Source: Kuafuiihalomonas sp964477875 | GTDB taxonomy: Bacteria; Myxococcota; Kuafuiibacteriia; Kuafuiibacteriales; Kuafuiibacteriaceae | DNA length: 5,871 bases | NCBI GenBank assembly: GCA_964477875.1 | Contig: CAYZFR010000224.1 | Coordinates: 1-5,871 of the forward strand | Reading direction: 5' to 3' | Part shown: in pieces, positions 1-4,000 of the stretch | Layout of the letters: every line of letters begins with the position of its first letter | Position numbering within the stretch: the stretch's first letter is position 1 | The notes under the pieces: generated by a model | Database searches by the model: none | The model's input: the letters and a program-made list of their open reading frames with translations, nothing else | Told to the model about the DNA's origin: nothing | Made by a program: the position numbers and the translations under genes

Positions 1-834
1 TTGGCCCGGAACGCCCAACACACGCAGCCCTGGAAGGCCGGGACCACGAAGATGGCCCTCGATGAAGGCACCTTCCTGCAGACTCTCGAGCTCACCCGGG
101 CTGTGTCCTCCGGCTGCGACGACCGAGACTTCGACCGATCCGGGGATGCTCTTCGGCGTGAAGACTTCGGCCGGAGAGATGCGAAGCTCGGTCGAAACCA
201 CGTGATGGCGAGCCACGGCGAGCGCGTCGTCCTCTGCCACCCCACCGGGTACGACCGGCGCCTCCTGACCTGACTCCGCCCCTTCGGCCCCGGAAGTCAC
301 GATCTCGAGCGAGATGGACTTGGCCGCCATTTGTCCCGAATCGTCCGTCGCCAACACCTCGACCAGGCGAAAGCCCACGTCGGCCAAGCTCGGACGATCC
401 CAACGGATCAGCCCAGAAGCGTCGATGCTCATCCCGACCGGATGGCCCTGAAGCCCGTACTCGATTCCACTGGCTGGATCGGAAGGGACGGCGACGATCT
501 GAAGTTCGAAGACCTCGTCGACGAGCGCGATTTGGGGTCCGGTCGCTTCGAACGATGGCGGTGACCCGGAGGCCTGCGACCGCCCCGAAGGCATGGCGAC
601 CGAGAGCAGAGCGACGAGTGCTGCGAATCGAGCTCTTGGAACGCGCGATCGCCTCGGGGGGTGCTGAAGAGCGGACTCGCTCGGCTGGGTAGCCACGCCC
701 TTCGTGGAACTCTTCGGCGAAGGGGGCGCTGATTGGGCATCAGCAGCCGCAAGGCGGAGCCGTTCGGAGGGGTCCACGGAAAGACCGCCACCCCGACGGG
801 TGAGGACGTTTTTCAGAGCACCCCTAGAATGCAT
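1..834 (-). CDS. Exported protein with putative Ig (He_PIG / cadherin-like) domain, C-terminus cut by window edge
   Basis: The minus-strand frame is open from a stop at 901-903 to position 1 and leaves the window. With ATG 834, 278 residues are visible. Residues 1-66 are Pro/Ser/Arg-rich. Residues 67-88 form an export signal: basic PRAR, hydrophobic FAALVALLSVAM, then a plausible signal peptidase I site at SQA|SG. Residues 99-178 match the He_PIG pattern: a start at PQIALVDEVFEL, a central GMSIDASGLIRWDRP (the family's 'gm.ld..tG.i.W' motif) and an ending VEVLATDDSGQ. After an Ala/Gly/Pro linker, residues 198-278 look like another beta-rich segment that I cannot name. The start is uncertain. 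ATG 834 has no visible Shine-Dalgarno and would put about 66 residues before the signal; GTG 696 gives a more normal signal peptide of about 40 residues, also with a weak ribosome site. The family suggests an extracytoplasmic binding or adhesive role. It is divergent from the large lipoprotein gene. Confidence 0.8.
   Translation of the reverse strand, partial: MHSRGALKNVLTRRGGGLSVDPSERLRLAAADAQSAPPSPKSSTKGVATQPSESALQHPPRRSRVPRARFAALVALLSVAMPSGRSQASGSPPSFEATGPQIALVDEVFELQIVAVPSDPASGIEYGLQGHPVGMSIDASGLIRWDRPSLADVGFRLVEVLATDDSGQMAAKSISLEIVTSGAEGAESGQEAPVVPGGVAEDDALAVARHHVVSTELRISPAEVFTPKSIPGSVEVSVVAAGGHSPGELESLQEGAFIEGHLRGPGLPGLRVLGVPGQ
301..540 (-). other. He_PIG-type putative Ig domain (about 80 residues)
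   Basis: The domain runs from GPQIALVDEVFELQIVAVPS through YGLQGHPVGMSIDASG and LIRWDRPSLADVGFRLVEV to a final LATDDSGQ and an SISLEI strand. The hallmarks are the short 'P.gm.id.sG.i.W' turn, then 'g.f.v.v.atD..G'. This is the cadherin-like fold common in bacterial surface proteins. Many members carry several copies in tandem; only one is visible before the window edge. Confidence 0.75.
571..636 (-). other. Signal peptide core of the minus-strand protein
   Basis: Read on the minus strand, this encodes a basic PRAR followed by FAALVALLSVAM and a polar PSGRSQA, with cleavage likely after SQA. There is no Cys near the end, so this is a type I (Sec) signal and not a lipoprotein signal. An upstream PRRSR gives two adjacent arginines, but the residues around them do not match the twin-arginine consensus. 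The third-position GC falls in this part of the gene, as is common in signal-peptide coding sequence. Confidence 0.6.
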
Positions 835-909
835 GGGTGGGGCGGGTAGCACCGTCGTCGCAGGAAGTGCAATGCGCCCGCGGCAGGTCGTGGTCGTTTG
901 TTTAGGGGC

Positions 910-929
910 TCCTGGCCTCCTGGCCAGGA
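910..929. repeat. Perfect inverted repeat / hairpin in the divergent spacer
   Basis: TCCTGGCC, loop TCCT, GGCCAGGA: an 8-bp perfect stem with a 4-nt loop. The same bases also read as a tandem 8-mer (TCCTGGCC twice, 910-925), and 918-929 is itself a 12-bp palindrome, TCCTGGCCAGGA. It sits 65 nt before the ATG of the lipoprotein gene. No T run follows on either strand, so a Rho-independent terminator is unlikely. An operator or a leader-RNA stem is possible. Confidence 0.6.
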
Positions 930-981
930 TCGAAATCGCACGGTGGAAGAGGGGGGGGTGTCGGCTCTGACGAAACCTGCT

Positions 982-986
982 AGGTG
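982..986 (+). promoter_or_regulatory. Ribosome binding site for the lipoprotein gene
   Basis: AGGTG lies 7 nt before ATG 994 and matches the 3' half of the Shine-Dalgarno consensus. It decides the start: the only other in-frame candidates upstream, such as GTG 958, lack such a site and would place extra charged residues before a signal peptide that is already complete from ATG 994. Confidence 0.6.
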
Positions 987-993
987 CGCCGTC

Positions 994-1062
994 ATGCCAT
1001 TGCGATCGCCGTCGGGGCACTACGCACTACTTCTACTCCTCTTCGCTGCCACGTCCGGCTGC
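994..1062 (+). other. Lipoprotein signal peptide with lipobox
   Basis: M1 to C23: a short n-region with Arg4 and His9, a hydrophobic core YALLLLLFAA, and lipobox T-S-G-C with Cys23 as the lipidated residue. Thr at -3 is less common than Leu but tolerated; Ser and Gly at -2 and -1 are typical. Asp24 follows the Cys. In enterobacteria Asp at +2 signals inner-membrane retention; this rule is not reliable in other phyla, so final location is open. Confidence 0.8.
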
Positions 1063-4000
1063 GACTGGTTTGGTGGGACGGAGCAAGCGTTCGACCAACG
1101 TACCTCTTCGACGCTGACCGCGGCCGAAGCCTGCGATGGCGTCCCCGAAGGAGATCCGTGTGCCTACCCGGCGACGTCCTGCACGACCGGTGGAAACTGC
1201 GTGGCCGGGGTCTGTCAGGGCCAAGGCCCCCGATCCTGCCCGGCCTCCAGCAGCTGCGCCATCGGTTCATGCGTCGAAGGACGGGGCTGCGTCGAACGCG
1301 ATGTGAGCGGTGGATCCTGCAGCTCGGCCCAGGCTTGCTCGAGTTCCGGCAGCACATGCGCCGCAGGAAGCTGCCAAGCAGATTCCATCTGCGGTACCGG
1401 CGAAGTCTGTCGAGCCGGAAGCTGCTCGGTCTGCGCGGACGGGGACACGGAACCCCACTGTCAAATCTACATGGTGGTCGAGGTGGTCGACGAGAGCGGT
1501 GGGCCTCTCCCTGGCGTCGTCATCGAAGAGACCGGCGGTCCGACCTCGTCATCCGTCTTCTACGACTCTGACGAGGCTGGTCGTGCCCTGGTCGGGGGCC
1601 TGGCTCCTTCGACCCATACGTTGGGGTGGTTGTTCACCAAGGCGGGTCGAACCACCGTCTACCGAGAGCTCGACGTCGGCGTCGGTGATTCAGGACGCAC
1701 NNNNNNNNNNNNNNNNNNNNNNNNNNNNNNNNNNNNNNNNNNNNNNNNNNNNNNNNNNNNNNNNNNNNNNNNNNNNNNNNNNNNNNNNNNNNNNNNNNNN
1801 GAGCTCGACGTCGGCGTCGGTGATTCAGGACGCACGCTGTGGGTGCCGACCCCCTTTCTCACGCTCATCGACGATGTGGACGTCGAGCTTCAACCCTCGG
1901 TCGAAGCGACCTACGGCGTCGAGGGCATCGACCTCACCGTACCTGCGGCCGCCGTGACGACTGCCCTGTCGCTGCGAGCCGAGGCGCTGGCGCCGGTCGA
2001 GCTTCCCCGGTTCCTTCCCCTGGGATGGAGCCCGGTCCGCGCCCTGTGGCTCGACGTGGATTCCGGCCTCCAAGCCCCCCTCCAGGTCGACGTCTCCTTA
2101 CCGGAGCCCCTGCCCGCGGGGACCGAGGTCGTTTGGGCCGAATGGGACGACGCGACCTACGCCTGGAAAGTCTCGAGTCAAGTCAGCCTCACGAGCGGAG
2201 TCGACGGCCAGACCGTCGCTTCGTTCACGATGACCGCGCCCGGGCTCACCTCGACGGCTTTCGCGCTCGTTCTTCCCGACGCCGAACTGCGACCCATCAA
2301 TCTCTCGGCAGGAGACCCGCTCCCAGCCACGTCCGTGGTCCCAAGCCCCCTCGCGGCGCTTTCCGCCGTCCGAGCCAAGATCGAGCCCGAGTGGCAGGCC
2401 GCCTCGACCGACCCTGCCCAGGTCACCGCGGCCGGCGAAGTCTGGCTCGCTGGCTCGGAGCCCAGCGGCAGCCTAGTTCGAGGACCTCTGACCGAAGAGT
2501 ACCGGACCCGGAACGGAGGATTTCGTCGCTCCATTCGATCGTGGCTGACGATCCCGACCCATCGATATCCGTCGGCGACCCTCGCGAGCGAGGACGGAAG
2601 CAGCGGCCGATTCCCGATTCGGCCGGCGAAGGTCTTGGATCCCCGAATTCTTCAGGGAGCTCACCAACGATTTGAAGTCATGCCGGTCGTCCCCGAAGAG
2701 GCCTCCCCGATCCCAGCCACGGGCGGCTTCGTGAGCGATGGCGCCGTCCGCGTCCACGTCCCATCCGGAATCGGCTCGGGCGCCTCTCGCGTGCGCCTTC
2801 GAGAGCTCGATCCAACGGAGAATGAGGCTGGAGGCACCCGCGCAGTCCAGGCCTTCGAACTCGACTGGACCGGCTCCCTCGGGACCAATCAATCGATCGA
2901 CTTTGCTCCCAGCGTATCGTCGGAGGCTGTACATTTCGTCCTCGCAGAGCGGATCGAGCTGGGCGGGACGACCGGCTGGCATCCTGTCGCTCGCTATGAG
3001 CGGCTGACCGACGGTCGTCTCGCGCTCGATGAGCCGGCAGGAAGCGAAGGCCTGAGAGGAATCCGCGATCGAGGAGCCTACGCTCTGTTTCCCGTCTCCG
3101 AACTCCAGGGCGTCGTCGAAGGGATGGTCAGCAACACGGGAGGCTCAGCGCGTCCGGACGTCGTCGTTCGGGTCGTCGGCTCTCCCTGGCTCGCAGTATC
3201 GGGAAGCAGCGGCGGATACCGGATCCTCGCCCCGCCGGGCCCGTTCACGGTCATCGCCGAAGACCCCGTCGACTTCGATACCGGGAGCGGCACCGGCACA
3301 GTCTCCGACCCGTGGAGTCCCGTCGACGTCGACCTGACCATTCAACCCGAGGCGCCGAGCGTCGTCGCGACCCATCCAGGCGATGGGGCGACCGACGTAT
3401 CGGTCTTGGCGTCGGTCGAGGTCGTGTTCACCGAGCCGGTGAGCACCTCGAGTGAAGAGCCGCTCACCCTTCGTGAGGAAGCGAGCGGGGAGAACGTTCC
3501 GGGTCGGTCGAGAGTCGCGGACGAGGGACGCAGGATCATCTTCAGACCCGACGTGGAGCTGACGATTTCGACGACCTACGAATTCGTCGTCGACCCTCTC
3601 CTCGAAGACACTTCGGGCTCCGCTCTCACGGGCTCGACGGTCTTCGAGTTCACGACCGAGAGTCCGCCTTCGAGCAACCTGAGTCGAGCCCGACTCCTCT
3701 CTTACGCGCCGGCAGCGATGACGACACCGTGTGCTCCCTACGACCCGGCGCTTCACCCTGCAGACTTTGATCCCACGGGCAACGAACACGGCGTTCCTGG
3801 TTATTCGGCTGTAGATGACACGATCACCTGCGTCGTCGGGAACGCGGGTGTCGCCGAGCCGAATTCGACCGTCATCGTCGTCAACGAGACAACCGGTCGA
3901 ACGTCCACCGTGCAGAGCAACTCCAACGGAGCCTTCAAGACCTTCGTCGCTGCCGGCGAGACCGATCTTCTTTCGGCCACCATCATCAATCAAAACGGAA

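Larger units (their letters stand above)
835..993. promoter_or_regulatory. Divergent intergenic region between the two exported-protein genes
   Basis: These 159 bp lie between the 5' ends of two head-to-head genes, so promoters for both are expected here. It would be 297 bp if the minus-strand gene starts at GTG 696. It contains an 8-bp-stem hairpin at 910-929, a G8 run at 951-958 and the ribosome site at 982-986. A TTGCAC hexamer on the minus strand (872-867) resembles a sigma-70 -35 box, but the sequence 17 bp downstream (CTACCC) is a poor -10, so no promoter is called. Stops in both gene frames (plus at 847-849, minus at 903-901) limit upstream extension of each gene. Confidence 0.5.

Noticed and set aside
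1..273. Plus-strand frame of 90 codons at the left edge
   Set aside because: Antisense to the minus-strand gene; its peptide has no family pattern.
429..791. Minus-strand frame of 120 codons
   Set aside because: Out of frame with the signal peptide and He_PIG reading; Arg/Ser/Pro-rich shadow.
844..872. Sigma-70 promoter on the minus strand (TTGCAC, 17 bp, CTACCC)
   Set aside because: The -10 hexamer matches the consensus poorly, and the implied start would leave almost no leader before ATG 834.
910..929. Rho-independent terminator
   Set aside because: The stem is good but no T run follows on either strand, and it lies between divergent gene starts, not after a gene.
984..1571. Plus-strand frame from GTG 984, 195 codons
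   Set aside because: Out of frame with the lipobox and Cys-array reading, and very Arg-rich. GTG 984 also overlaps the AGGTG that serves ATG 994.
1666..1835. Genuine direct repeat or mobile-element target duplication
   Set aside because: Both copies abut the N run exactly, which points to an unmerged contig overlap; 35 bp is also too long for a usual target-site duplication.
1839..2675. Plus-strand open frame of 278 codons in another frame
   Set aside because: Arg/Pro-rich composition typical of an out-of-frame reading; the frame from ATG 994 is continuous through it.
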